In this document: positions 46,175 to 54,338 of the stretch, one piece after another
How positions within the stretch are numbered: the stretch's first letter is position 1
Layout of the letters: each line of letters begins with the position of its first letter
Assembly: GCA_964242895.1 (NCBI GenBank)
Contig: CAXTBN010000005.1
Coordinates: 1-64,000, forward strand
DNA length: 64,000 bases
DNA from: JASLDZ01 sp964242895
GTDB lineage: Bacteria; Pseudomonadota; Alphaproteobacteria; Caulobacterales; Caulobacteraceae
Direction of reading: 5' to 3'
The notes under the pieces: model-generated
What the model was told of the DNA's origin: nothing
Database searches by the model: none
The model's input: the letters and a program-made list of their open reading frames with translations, nothing else
Made by a program: the position numbers and the translations under genes

Positions 46175-47788
46175 ATGGAGGCGGTCCCCGCCCATACGTC
46201 CGGCGGCGCGGCGGCCGCCATAGTCGCCTCGACCGTCGGGGCGGGTTCGCCCCCCGCCGAAGCCGCCTCCCCGCCCGCCCTAGTGCGGAGGGTGGAGGTG
46301 GTGGGCTCCAGCCTGCCCGCGCCGGTGCTCGCGCGCCTGCGGGCCCGATTCATCGGCCGGGCGGCGGACGCGTCCACGGGCGCACGCGCCGCCGCGTCGC
46401 TGCAGGCGGCCTATGGGCGAGCCGACGTCGCGCTGGCGCAGGTCGGCGGACCCGCCCTGGGAAGCGACGGCGTGCTGACGCTCGCGGTGCTGGAGGGCCG
46501 GCTGGAGGGCGTGGACGTGGAGGGCGGGACCGCGCGAGAGCGGCGCACGGCGCACCTCTACGCCCGCCGGCTGCTGCGCGAAGCGCCGCTGACACGCTCC
46601 TCCTACGAGCGCGCCACGGCGCTGATCGCGCTGATGCCTGGCGTGAAGGCCGGCTTCGGCTTCACCGTCACGCCCCGGCCGGGGGTGCTGCGCCTCAAGG
46701 TGGAGCTGCGTTCGGTGCGGGCGCGCTTCGACCTGCGGATCACCAACCGCGGCGCGGTCCAGTTCGGCGCCTGGCAGGGGCGGGCGGACGCGCGGGACTT
46801 CTCCCTGTTCAAAGGTGGCGACCAGGCGGTTCTGACCGTCGGCGCCACGCCCGACGCTCACCAGCTGCGGCTGATCGCGGCGACCTATCTCGCGCCCCTC
46901 GGCTCGAACGGGCTGACGGCCGCCGTGTCAGCGGCGCACGTGGACGCCGACCCGTACCGATCCGGCCTCGCGAGCGCGGGGACCAGCGTGCGCGCCGCCC
47001 TCGCCTACCCGCTCGTGCTGCGCTGGGACCGCGCGCTCACCGGCGCGCTCGTGGCCGACGCGTTGAACGGGGAGAACACCGCGGGCGCGCTCACCCTTGA
47101 GGACGAGCGGACGCGCAACCTGCGCCTGGCGCTCACCGGCGCGCGGGTCTGGGGAGAGCGGACGGCGACCGCCGGGGCGGTGCTGACGGCGGGCGTGCCC
47201 GTCGCGGGCGCCCGGGCGGCGCACCCGGGCTACGCGCCGACGAGCTACGCGAAGGTGGCGGCCTTCGGCGGCCTGGCGACCCCGTACGGGCCCTGGACGG
47301 TGCGGCTGCACGCGGCGGCGCAGGCGGCCGGCTCGCGCCTGCCGTCGTCCGAACAGTTCGTGGTGGGCGGCGACGACTACGGGCGCGGCTACCAGGCGAT
47401 CTCGCTGCAGGGCGACGAGGGGGTCGCCGCCTCCGCGGAGCTGGCGCTGAGGCTGCGCAGCGGCGTGCCCGCGCTGTTCTCCGGCTCGGAGGTGTTCGCC
47501 TACGTGGACGGCGGCGGAGTGCGCGTCGACGCGCGACCGGGCGTGCGCGGCGGAGACGGGAGCCTCGCCTCCGCCGGCTTCGGTGTGCGCGTGGGCGTGG
47601 GTCCGGCTGCCGGGCTGGAGCTTTCCGCCGACCGCGGCATGCACCTGTACGAACCCGTGTCAGGACGGCGCGAGACGGGGTGGCGGTTCGGCGTGCGCCT
47701 GCACCTCGCCTACGCGCCGGGCGCCGACAAGGTGATCAGAGCGACGGACCTCGGGTCCGCCGCCCCCTTCAACCCGCTGCCGCAGTAG
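46175..47788 (+). CDS. TpsB/ShlB-type outer-membrane transporter, orphan
   Basis: A protein of about 537 residues with the layout of two-partner secretion transporters: a POTRA-like region (VRRVEVVGSSLPAPVLARL, VLTLAVLEGRLEGVDVEGG) and a C-terminal beta-barrel with the conserved VVGGDDYGRGYQAI (the VRGY-type loop) and FAYVDGGGVRVDA. The N-terminus lacks a normal signal peptide; starts are ATG 46175 or TTG 46139, neither with a good ribosome site, so the true N-terminus may be lost. No TpsA-like secreted partner is encoded nearby. It is inserted between two dehydrogenase genes of the opposite strand; its stop is 3 nt from the stop of 47792-49003. Confidence 0.72.
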   Translation: MEAVPAHTSGGAAAAIVASTVGAGSPPAEAASPPALVRRVEVVGSSLPAPVLARLRARFIGRAADASTGARAAASLQAAYGRADVALAQVGGPALGSDGVLTLAVLEGRLEGVDVEGGTARERRTAHLYARRLLREAPLTRSSYERATALIALMPGVKAGFGFTVTPRPGVLRLKVELRSVRARFDLRITNRGAVQFGAWQGRADARDFSLFKGGDQAVLTVGATPDAHQLRLIAATYLAPLGSNGLTAAVSAAHVDADPYRSGLASAGTSVRAALAYPLVLRWDRALTGALVADALNGENTAGALTLEDERTRNLRLALTGARVWGERTATAGAVLTAGVPVAGARAAHPGYAPTSYAKVAAFGGLATPYGPWTVRLHAAAQAAGSRLPSSEQFVVGGDDYGRGYQAISLQGDEGVAASAELALRLRSGVPALFSGSEVFAYVDGGGVRVDARPGVRGGDGSLASAGFGVRVGVGPAAGLELSADRGMHLYEPVSGRRETGWRFGVRLHLAYAPGADKVIRATDLGSAAPFNPLPQ

Positions 47789-47791
47789 GGC

Positions 47792-49003
47792 TCAGAGCCC
47801 GAGCACCATCTTGGCGATGATGTTGCGCTGGATCTCGTTGGAGCCGCCGTAGATCGAGGTCTTGCGACCGTTGAAGTAGGTCGGGGCGGCGCGGTGAGCG
47901 TAGTCCGGCCCGATCTCCATGGCGTTGTCGCCCGCCTGCCCGAAGCCGCGGAAGTAGGCCTGGCCGTAGTGGCCGCTGGCCTCCAGCGTCAGCTCGGTCA
48001 GGCGCTGCTGGATCTCGGTGCCCTTGATCTTGAGCAGCGACGACTCCGGCCCGGGCCCTTTGCCGGACGCCTCGCCCGCGAGCGTGCGCAGCTCGGTGTA
48101 CTCGAGCGCCAGGAGGTCGATCTCCAGCTCGCTGATCTTGCGGGCGAAGAACGGGTCGGCGATCAGCGCCCGGTCGTCCTCGCTCTCGGCGCGCGCCATG
48201 TCCTTGACGCGGCTGAGATTACGCTTGGAGCGCGCGACGCCGGCGATGCCGGTGCGCTCGTGCGCCAGCAGGAACTTGGCGCAGGTCCAGCCCTTGTTCT
48301 CCTGGAAGATGCGGTTCTCGACCGGCACCTTCACGTTCTCCAGCCAGACCTCGTTGACCTCGTGCTCGCCGCCGAGCGTGATGATCGGGCGCACGGTGAC
48401 GCCCGGCGTCTTCATGTCGATCAGGAGGAAGCTGATGCCCTCCTGCGGCTTCACGTTCGGGTCGGTGCGGACGAGGCAGAAGATCCAGTCGGCGTGCTGC
48501 GCGAGCGTGGTCCAGGTCTTCTGGCCGTTGACGAGGTAGTACTCCTTGCCGTCGTCGCCGGTGATACGCTCGGCCTTGGTCTTCAGCGACGCGAGGTCGG
48601 AGCCGGCGCCCGGCTCGGAGTAGCCCTGGCACCACCAAATGTCGCCGGAGAGCGTGGGGGGAAGGAACTTGGCCTTCTGCTCGGGCGTGCCGAAGGTGTA
48701 GATCACCGGGCCGACCATGTTGATGCCGAAGGGCAGCACCGGCACCGTGTCGGCGCGGGCCTGCTCCTCGCTCCACAGATAGCGCTGCACGCTGGTGAAG
48801 CCGGGGCCGCCGTACTCGGTCGGCCACGCGGGGGCGACCCAGCCCTTCTTGGCGAGCGTGCGGTGCCAGGAGAGGAGGTCCTCCTTGCCCATCTCCTCGC
48901 CCTCGACCTGCTTCTCGCGCAGGCCGAGCGGGTAGCTCTGCTCGATGAAGGCGCGCGCCTCGGCGCGGAAGGCTTCGTCTTCGGGCGAGAAGTCGAGGTT
49001 CAT
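47792..49003 (-). CDS. Acyl-CoA dehydrogenase, PimC-like large subunit
   Basis: A 403-residue acyl-CoA dehydrogenase of the type found as large subunit of pimeloyl-CoA dehydrogenase and related enzymes. It starts NLDFSPEDEAFRAEARAFIE and has WCQGYSEPGAGSDLASLKTK, YLVNGQKTWTTLAQHADWIF, NEVWLENVKVPVENRI and the C-terminal YGGSNEIQRNIIAKMVLGL. It would oxidise an acyl-CoA in the cytoplasm with ETF as acceptor. Its probable partner is 44906-46042, from which it is separated by the TpsB-like gene. Confidence 0.88.
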   Translation of the reverse strand: MNLDFSPEDEAFRAEARAFIEQSYPLGLREKQVEGEEMGKEDLLSWHRTLAKKGWVAPAWPTEYGGPGFTSVQRYLWSEEQARADTVPVLPFGINMVGPVIYTFGTPEQKAKFLPPTLSGDIWWCQGYSEPGAGSDLASLKTKAERITGDDGKEYYLVNGQKTWTTLAQHADWIFCLVRTDPNVKPQEGISFLLIDMKTPGVTVRPIITLGGEHEVNEVWLENVKVPVENRIFQENKGWTCAKFLLAHERTGIAGVARSKRNLSRVKDMARAESEDDRALIADPFFARKISELEIDLLALEYTELRTLAGEASGKGPGPESSLLKIKGTEIQQRLTELTLEASGHYGQAYFRGFGQAGDNAMEIGPDYAHRAAPTYFNGRKTSIYGGSNEIQRNIIAKMVLGL

Positions 49004-49101
49004 GGGCGGGGCTCCCTGGGCCGACGGGGGTCGCCTGAACGGCGATCAGCTTGGGAGGGATATTGGCGACGCGGCCGGCCGATGGCAACGCCGCGCGGGG
49101 T

Positions 49102-49962
49102 TCAGTCGGCCCCGATCTCGCCCGCCAGCCGCACCAGCGAGAGGGCGGCGCAGCCGGCGACGCCCGCTTCGCCGAGTTCGGGCAGCTCGGTGAGGTCGTG
49201 GGCGTCCTGCACGTGGTCCAGCGCGTCGGGGCGGGCGGTGCGGAGCACGGCGGCGGCGGCGCGCGGGGCGGGGCCCTCCAAGATCACGGGCGTGCGCTGG
49301 CTGCGCGCCGCGAGGATCGCCCCCGCGGCGGCGGCGATCTCGCGCCCGCCGTGGCGGCGCAGCAGGCGAAAGGGGTCGGCCCCGGGCTCGGCCGCGAGGG
49401 CGGACTGCAGGGCGGCGGCGGCGGCGTCCGCGCCCTCCGTGTCCACGGCGATCACCAGCAGGTCGGGCGACTTGGCCACCGCCTCCAGGCCGAAGGCGAG
49501 GGTGGCGGCCAGGGCGCGGGCGCCCATCACGTCGCCGGGGCTGCGCACGGGGTCGGGCGAGGGCCGGTCGACGGCGAGGTCGAACACCTCGACGCCGGCG
49601 CCCAGAGCGCGGGCCATCCCGCTCACCGCACCTCCGCCGGCGGCGAGGTGCTCCAGCCGCGCGCGGGCGCGCTCGGCGGCCCCGCCGTCCAGGGCGTAGG
49701 AGGCGCACCACACGCACACCACCGGACGGCGCACGCGTCGCAGGGCGGCGGTCGCGCGCCCGGCCGGCGCGTCGGGGCCGGGCCATGCGGCGAGCCAGAG
49801 GGCGAGGGGGTGAAGCGGTCCGAGGTCGCCGTAGCCGCCGAGGGCGGCCTCGGCGCCGGCGACGCGCTCGCGATCCGGGCCGGGAGAGGAGGCCAGGAGC
49901 GCGCGGGCGTCGCGGAGGGGGTCGTCGGACGCGTCGTCGTCGGTCGGGGAGCGGTAGGCCAC
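49102..49962 (-). CDS. Divergent CobT-like phosphoribosyltransferase homologue
   Basis: A 286-residue protein with the framework of nicotinate-nucleotide-dimethylbenzimidazole phosphoribosyltransferase (CobT): RPVVCVWCASYALD, GGGAVSGMARALGAGVEVFD, RRHGGREIAAAAGAILAARS, PVILEGPAPRAAAAVL and LPELGEAGVAG. It is shorter than the usual 340-350 residues. The dimethylbenzimidazole-site ADHGV motif is replaced by CASYALD and the GEMGIGNTT motif is missing, so standard CobT activity is doubtful. No other cobalamin genes lie in the window. GTG start at 49962 with a TTGCCG-N17-TAGACG promoter ending 6 nt away, which predicts a leaderless mRNA. Confidence 0.65.
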   Translation of the reverse strand: MAYRSPTDDDASDDPLRDARALLASSPGPDRERVAGAEAALGGYGDLGPLHPLALWLAAWPGPDAPAGRATAALRRVRRPVVCVWCASYALDGGAAERARARLEHLAAGGGAVSGMARALGAGVEVFDLAVDRPSPDPVRSPGDVMGARALAATLAFGLEAVAKSPDLLVIAVDTEGADAAAAALQSALAAEPGADPFRLLRRHGGREIAAAAGAILAARSQRTPVILEGPAPRAAAAVLRTARPDALDHVQDAHDLTELPELGEAGVAGCAALSLVRLAGEIGAD

Positions 49963-49968
49963 GAGGGC

Positions 49969-49997
49969 CGTCTAGGTCCCGCTCCCCTCCCCGGCAA
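49969..49997 (-). promoter_or_regulatory. Predicted leaderless promoter of the cobT-like gene
   Basis: Minus strand: TTGCCG (49997-49992), 17-nt spacer, TAGACG (49974-49969). The -10 ends 6 nt before the GTG at 49962. Confidence 0.5.
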
Positions 49998-50000
49998 GCA

Positions 50001-50174
50001 TCAGCGCGCAGCCAGGACGAGGACGCCGGGGCTGATCGACGAGGCGTGGCCGGCCGCGATGCGCAGCTGGGCCATGGCGGTCGTGTCGCGGGCGGGCTGG
50101 GCTTGCGTCACGCTGGCGACGCCGACCGCGGCGACCAGGGTGGCGACGAGGAGGAAGGGAGTGATGCTGGACAT
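50001..50174 (-). CDS. Small exported protein
   Basis: A 57-residue protein with a signal peptide (SSITPFLLVATLVAAVGVAS to TQAQ) and a mature part of about 35 residues (MAQLRIAAGHASSISPGVLV). I chose ATG 50174 because a good Shine-Dalgarno (AGGAGA) lies 7 nt upstream; a longer start at 50210 would put that site inside the gene. Upstream is an unusually AT-rich stretch (about 50205-50320), a likely promoter region for this gene, with no other feature I can name. Not recognised as a family. Confidence 0.6.
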   Translation of the reverse strand: MSSITPFLLVATLVAAVGVASVTQAQPARDTTAMAQLRIAAGHASSISPGVLVLAAR

Positions 50175-50346
50175 GATGTCGTCTCCTGCTTGTTGATGTC
50201 GTTTGGACAAGCGAGGTTTTGCTCTTCGTCCGATGAACGCACCAGTTAAATGGAGGTCATGTGCATGTATGAAGTCGATGTAATCTAGTACGTTGCTATG
50301 ACATCCGTGTAATGCGCTCGGGCGGGCGAGGCGGCCGCAGCCGTGC

Positions 50347-50352
50347 TAAGGG
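50347..50352 (+). promoter_or_regulatory. -10 hexamer of a predicted leaderless DUF1289 transcript
   Basis: TAAGGG within GCTAAGGG ends 6 nt before the GTG at 50359; no Shine-Dalgarno and no obvious -35. Confidence 0.35.
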
Positions 50353-50358
50353 CCGGAC

Positions 50359-50556
50359 GTGACCGCCGCCGCATCCGTCGCCACACCGTGCATCAAGGTC
50401 TGCGTCGTCGACGGCGAGAGCGGCCTGTGCCTGGGCTGCCTGCGCACCCTGCCGGAGATCGCCGGCTGGGGGCGGCTGTCCGAGGACCAGCGGCGCGCGC
50501 TCATGGCGGAGCTGCCGGCGCGCAAGGCCGCGTTAGCGCCTGAGAAACGATGGTGA
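50359..50556 (+). CDS. DUF1289 small Cys-rich protein
   Basis: A 65-residue cytoplasmic protein with the DUF1289 (YdhL-type) pattern: TPCIKVCVVDGESGLCLGCL holds four Cys, followed by EIAGWGRLSEDQRRALMAEL. The Cys cluster may bind a metal or Fe-S cluster; the role of the family is not known. The GTG start has a -10 element just upstream. A retropepsin gene follows in the same direction after 72 nt. Confidence 0.85.
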   Translation: MTAAASVATPCIKVCVVDGESGLCLGCLRTLPEIAGWGRLSEDQRRALMAELPARKAALAPEKRW

Positions 50557-50628
50557 TTCACGAGCGGCCAAGGCGGCGGCGCTAGGTTGGTCCCGTCGGA
50601 TCAGAAGGTCCGGCGCCGAGACGCCGAG

Positions 50629-51105
50629 ATGCTGAAGCCCCTGATCGTCGTCGCCAGCGCAGTCTGCGCCTCCCTCGCCGCCTGCGCGGCGGCGGCGGGC
50701 GTGGGCGGAGCCTGGACGACGCCGCTCCCCGCCGAGGCGGCGAGCGTGCGCGTGGCCAAGGCGGCCGACGGCCACTTCTGGACGCGCGCCCTGGTCGACG
50801 GCCGCAGCGTGGACGTGCTGGTCGACACCGGCGCCTCGGCCGTGGCGCTGACCCCCGCCGACGCGCGCGCCCTGGGCGTCGCGCCCGAGCGCCTGCGCTA
50901 CGACCGCGCGGTGGTCACCGCCGCCGGCAGGGTGCGCGCCGCACCCGTGACCCTGGCCCGCCTCTCCGTCGGCTCAGTGGAGGTGCGCGAGGTCCCAGCC
51001 TTGGTGGTCGACCGCGGGCTGGAGCGCTCGCTGCTGGGCATGAGCTTCCTCGGCCGGCTGAAGGGCTTCAGCGCCGACGCCGGCGGGCTGACGCTCGTCC
51101 GCTAG
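50629..51105 (+). CDS. Retropepsin-like aspartic protease (TIGR02281 type)
   Basis: A 158-residue exported or membrane-anchored single-domain aspartic protease. An N-terminal hydrophobic segment (LKPLIVVASAVCASLAACAA) precedes the active-site strand VDVLVDTGASAVALTPADA (catalytic DTGAS) and the flap and C-terminal LLGMSFLGRLKGF. Retropepsins act as dimers with one Asp each. I chose ATG 50629 since the upstream frame adds no signal-like sequence. A GCTAGG box at 50581-50586 may be its -10. Its TAG overlaps the folE stop through a shared CTAG palindrome. Confidence 0.88.
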   Translation: MLKPLIVVASAVCASLAACAAAAGVGGAWTTPLPAEAASVRVAKAADGHFWTRALVDGRSVDVLVDTGASAVALTPADARALGVAPERLRYDRAVVTAAGRVRAAPVTLARLSVGSVEVREVPALVVDRGLERSLLGMSFLGRLKGFSADAGGLTLVR

Positions 51106-51725
51106 CCGCCCGTCAGCCGCAGGAACTCCGCGCGGGTGCGGGCGTCGTCGCGCACGTGTCCGGACAGGTAGCTGGTCGAGAGCTTGGAGCCGCGGGTGTT
51201 CACGCCGCGCAGCGTCATGCAGCTGTGCTCGGCCTCGATCACCACGCCGACGCCGTGGGGCTGCAGCACCTCCTCGATGGCGCGACCGATCTCGGCGGTC
51301 ATCTTCTCCTGGATCTGCAGGCGCCGGGCGAAGCCGTGGGTCACGCGCGCCAGCTTCGAGATGCCCACCACGCGGTTGTTGGGCAGGTAGCCGATGTGCG
51401 CGCGGCCGATCACCGGCAGCATGTGGTGCTCGCAGCAGCTGACGAACGGAATGTCGCGCAGCACCACCAGCTGGTCGTAGCCGCCGACCTCCTTGAAGGT
51501 CTTGGCCAAGTAGCCGCGCGGGTCGGTCTCGTAGCCGGCGAACAGCTCGCGGTAGGAGCGCGTGACGCGGGCGGGGGTGTCGTGCAGGCCCTCGCGGTCG
51601 GGATCGTCGCCCGCCCAGGCCAGCAGTGTGCGCACGGCGGCCTCCGCCTCGGCGGCCGAGGGGCGACCGTCGGTGCGCGTGCGGGGCGGCAGCTCGCCGG
51701 AGACGTCGTCGAAATCTTCTTCCAT
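51102..51725 (-). CDS. folE: GTP cyclohydrolase I
   Basis: A 207-residue enzyme making 7,8-dihydroneopterin triphosphate from GTP, the first step of folate (or queuosine precursor) synthesis. Motifs: GLHDTPARVTRSY, the zinc ligands in FVSCCEHHMLPVIG and EHSCMTLRGV, IGYLPNNRVVGISKLAR and RRLQIQEKMTAEI. It has an acidic N-terminal extension of about 20 residues. The ATG is preceded 6 nt upstream by a -10 hexamer, predicting a leaderless transcript. Confidence 0.95.
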   Translation of the reverse strand: MEEDFDDVSGELPPRTRTDGRPSAAEAEAAVRTLLAWAGDDPDREGLHDTPARVTRSYRELFAGYETDPRGYLAKTFKEVGGYDQLVVLRDIPFVSCCEHHMLPVIGRAHIGYLPNNRVVGISKLARVTHGFARRLQIQEKMTAEIGRAIEEVLQPHGVGVVIEAEHSCMTLRGVNTRGSKLSTSYLSGHVRDDARTRAEFLRLTGG

Positions 51726-51731
51726 GGGCGC

Positions 51732-51760
51732 GATCTAGGACGTCGTCGCCGCGTGCGGAA
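51732..51760 (-). promoter_or_regulatory. Predicted leaderless promoter of folE
   Basis: Minus strand: TTCCGC (51760-51755), 17-nt spacer, TAGATC (51737-51732), ending 6 nt before the folE ATG at 51725. It lies over the 3' end of the EamA transporter gene. Confidence 0.4.
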
Positions 51761-52670
51761 GCGCCGCGGCGGCCTCGCCCTCCGCCTCGCCCTGCGCCGG
51801 CGCCGGGACGCGCCCGCCGGCCTGGGCGAGCGCCACGCCCGCCAGGGCGACGGCTCCGCCCAGCGCCTGCACGGGCGTCACCGCCTCGCCGAACGCCCAC
51901 CAGCCCAGGAGCGCGGCGACCACCGGTTGGACCAGCACGGCGACGGCGGCCCGCGAGACGGGCAGCCGCCCCAGCGACCAGGCGATCGCCCCCTGCCCGC
52001 TCACGTGCACCAGCCCCAGCCCCACGCACGCCGCCCAGCCCAGGGCGCTTGCGGGCAGGAGCGGCTCGCGCATGGCCAGCGCCCCCACGAGCAGCAGAGG
52101 CAGGCCGACCAGCGCCGTCCACAGCATCAGCGCCGAGGTGGACGCCGTGTCCCGCGCCCGCCGAACGGCCAGGAAGTACGCCCCGTACCAGACCGCCGTC
52201 AGGGCGGAGAGGGCGTCGCCCAGCGCCGGCCGGTCGCCCGGCCCGACGCCGCCGTGCCGTGCGAAGCCCATGGTCACCGCGCCGGCGATGGCGACGGCCA
52301 TGCCGAGCAGGAACAGGGCGCGCGGCCGCTCGCGGAAGAACAGCCAGCCAACCACCGTGACCAGAACCGGCGTCAGGTTCGACAGCACGGTGGAGTTGGC
52401 GACGGAGGTGTAGTGGATGGCGTAGTGCCAGAAGGCGAGGTCGCAGGCGAAGAAGCCGCCCGCCCACAGCATGGCCGCGCTCGGCCGCCCCGCCCCGCCG
52501 TTGCGCGCCGCCAGCCACGTCAGCAGCGGCAAGGCGAGCCCAAGACGCCACATGCCGATGGCGGTCGGCCCGGCGTCGGCCAGGCGCACCAGCACGGGGT
52601 TGCAGCCGATCAGGCAGGCGCCCGCGATCAGGACGAGGAGCGCGCGCCGGTCGGTCATGGAGCGCGGCAT
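51735..52670 (-). CDS. EamA-family (DMT) transporter
   Basis: A 311-residue (or 307 from ATG 52658) inner-membrane protein with ten hydrophobic helices in two EamA repeats. Features: LIGCNPVLVRLADAGPTAIG, FWHYAIHYTSVANSTVLSNL, LTPVLVTVVGWLFFRERPRA, and in the second half RAAVAVLVQPVVAALLGWWA and FGEAVTPVQALGGAVALAG. It exports or imports a small metabolite that sequence cannot reveal. The frame is open to 52781, but the extra N-terminus is basic and unlike the family. The C-terminal tail is Glu/Ala-rich. Confidence 0.85.
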   Translation of the reverse strand: MPRSMTDRRALLVLIAGACLIGCNPVLVRLADAGPTAIGMWRLGLALPLLTWLAARNGGAGRPSAAMLWAGGFFACDLAFWHYAIHYTSVANSTVLSNLTPVLVTVVGWLFFRERPRALFLLGMAVAIAGAVTMGFARHGGVGPGDRPALGDALSALTAVWYGAYFLAVRRARDTASTSALMLWTALVGLPLLLVGALAMREPLLPASALGWAACVGLGLVHVSGQGAIAWSLGRLPVSRAAVAVLVQPVVAALLGWWAFGEAVTPVQALGGAVALAGVALAQAGGRVPAPAQGEAEGEAAAALPHAATTS

Positions 52671-52867
52671 GGCCCAGGCGCCGGACGCGCTCAACCCCGC
52701 CTCGCCCCGCCGCTGTCGCGTCACGCTCAGAACGCGTGACAGGGGTGACAGGCGACGAGCGGACCGTTCCTGGACCAACAACGTCGAGAGCCGGGGCGCG
52801 GTGCGGGGCGGAGAGACACCGTCACGGGCTCAGGCTACGGCCGCCGCGAGCGGCGGGGACAAACGCC

Positions 52868-53797
52868 TCAGCCGAGGCCCGTCAGACGGCGCACCTCCGC
52901 GGGCGAAGCCCCCGCGGCCCGAAGCTCCGCAAGCGGTCGCGCGCCGTTGCGCTTGGCCAGGCGCTTGCCGTCGGGGCCGAGGATGAGCGGGTGGTGGCGG
53001 TACGCCGGCTCCGGCAGGCCCAAGAGCGCCTGCAGCAGCCGCTGGCCGTGCGCCGCCTCCTGCAGGTCGTCGCCGCGGATCACGTGGGTCACGCCTTGCA
53101 GGGCGTCGTCGACCACCACGGCGAGGTGGTAGGCGACGCCCACGTCGCGGCGCGCCAGCACCATGTCGCCCAGGCGCTCAGGACGGGCGGAGATGCGGCC
53201 CGAGCCGTCGGGGCCTGAGCCCTCCTCGGTGAAGGCGAGCGCCTCCCAGACCGGGCCGAGCGCGCCGCGCGCCGCATCCAGCGACAGGCGCCAGGCGAAG
53301 GGCTCGCCCGCCTCCAGCCTCCGCGCCTCCTCGGACGGCGCGAGCGGGCCGCCGCGGAAGGCGGGCGCCACGCCGGCGTCTCCCGGTCCGTGCGGGGCGG
53401 AGGCTGCGGCCTGCGCCACCTCGCGCCGCGTGCGGAAGCAGCGATAGACGAGGCCGCGCCCGCGCAGGCGGTCGAGGGCGGCGGCGTAGTCGTCCAGGTG
53501 CTCGGACTGGCGGCGCACGGGCGTCTCCCAGCGGAGGCCGAGCCAGGCGAGGTCGTCGAGGATCCCGCGCTCCCACTCCGGGCGGACGCGGGTCGCGTCG
53601 ATGTCCTCGATCCGCAGGAGGAAACGGCCGCTCGCCGCCCGCGCCGCGTCCCACGCCGTCAGCGCGGCGTAGGCGTGACCCAGGTGGAGCGGGCCCGTGG
53701 GCGACGGGGCGAAGCGCGTCACGAACGGACGGGCGGACACCTCGAGGGCGGGCGCACCGACCCCGGCCTGTTCCGCCTCGACCGGCCTCGCCGTCAC
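52868..53797 (-). CDS. gluQ: Glutamyl-Q tRNA(Asp) synthetase
   Basis: A 309-residue truncated relative of glutamyl-tRNA synthetase lacking the anticodon-binding domain. It attaches Glu to the queuosine of tRNA-Asp. Motifs: RFAPSPTGPLHLGHAYAALT (HIGH), RIEDIDATRVRPEW, VYRCFRTRREV (Zn-region Cys remnant), THVIRGDDLQEAAHGQRLLQ and the KMSKS-like RLAKRNGARPL. The GTG at 53797 gives a 20-residue lead; an internal GTG (SARPFVTRFAPSP) is also possible. The symbol follows the gluQRS family name. Confidence 0.9.
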   Translation of the reverse strand: MTARPVEAEQAGVGAPALEVSARPFVTRFAPSPTGPLHLGHAYAALTAWDAARAASGRFLLRIEDIDATRVRPEWERGILDDLAWLGLRWETPVRRQSEHLDDYAAALDRLRGRGLVYRCFRTRREVAQAAASAPHGPGDAGVAPAFRGGPLAPSEEARRLEAGEPFAWRLSLDAARGALGPVWEALAFTEEGSGPDGSGRISARPERLGDMVLARRDVGVAYHLAVVVDDALQGVTHVIRGDDLQEAAHGQRLLQALLGLPEPAYRHHPLILGPDGKRLAKRNGARPLAELRAAGASPAEVRRLTGLG

Positions 53798-53816
53798 GTC
53801 TTGCGGTGCGGCAGGC

Positions 53817-54227
53817 TCACCCTCGCGGCATCAGCCCGCTCGCGCCGCCGAGCCCGGAGAGTGATTGGGCGTGCGTCAGCACCATGTCGCACACCTTGGT
53901 CTTTATCTTACCCTTGAGGCTGTCCATCGAGAACGTCGAGCCGCCGCCCATCTGCAGCATGCCGCCCTGGCCCGCGGCGTAGCCCGGGTTCTGCGTGGCG
54001 CCCTGGCCCTTCAAGCGGCTCATCACCGAACCGGCCATCGAGCCCTCGCCCAGGTATTTGTTCTTGACGCAGTAGCCGATCACCCCGGCCGCGTTGCCCG
54101 CGCCCACCGACGACACGTCGGGGGCCAAGCCGCCCATGCCGCCGAGCGCGCCCATGCTGGGGAGCTGCGCCCGAGCGGCGGTCCCGGCCGCCAGCGTGAG
54201 GGCTGCGAGGGAGAGAGCGAGTCGCAC
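53817..54227 (-). CDS. DUF2501 exported protein
   Basis: A 136-residue exported protein: signal peptide RLALSLAALTLAAGTAARAQ, then a Gly/Met-rich DUF2501 (YjjA-like) domain with VIGYCVKNKYLG and KTKVCDMVLTHAQSL. The two Cys may form a disulfide. GTG 54227 is preceded by a good Shine-Dalgarno (GGAGG). Function of the family unknown. It is 19 nt from the gluQ start on the same strand, so the two may be cotranscribed. Confidence 0.82.
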   Translation of the reverse strand: MRLALSLAALTLAAGTAARAQLPSMGALGGMGGLAPDVSSVGAGNAAGVIGYCVKNKYLGEGSMAGSVMSRLKGQGATQNPGYAAGQGGMLQMGGGSTFSMDSLKGKIKTKVCDMVLTHAQSLSGLGGASGLMPRG

Positions 54228-54338
54228 CGGGACATCCTCCAGGAGTGCGAAAATGGTGCGCGGCGGCGGCGGCGCCGTCAAAGCGGTGCGGTGTCGCGCG
54301 CCCTTGCCTCCCGCAGCCCCGCGAGGTTGAACGCGGCC

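Noticed and set aside
47789..47801. Terminator hairpin GGGCTCAGAGCCC between the TpsB-like gene and the dehydrogenase
   Set aside because: The stem is only five base pairs with a 3-nt loop, overlaps the dehydrogenase stop codon and is likely by chance at this GC content.
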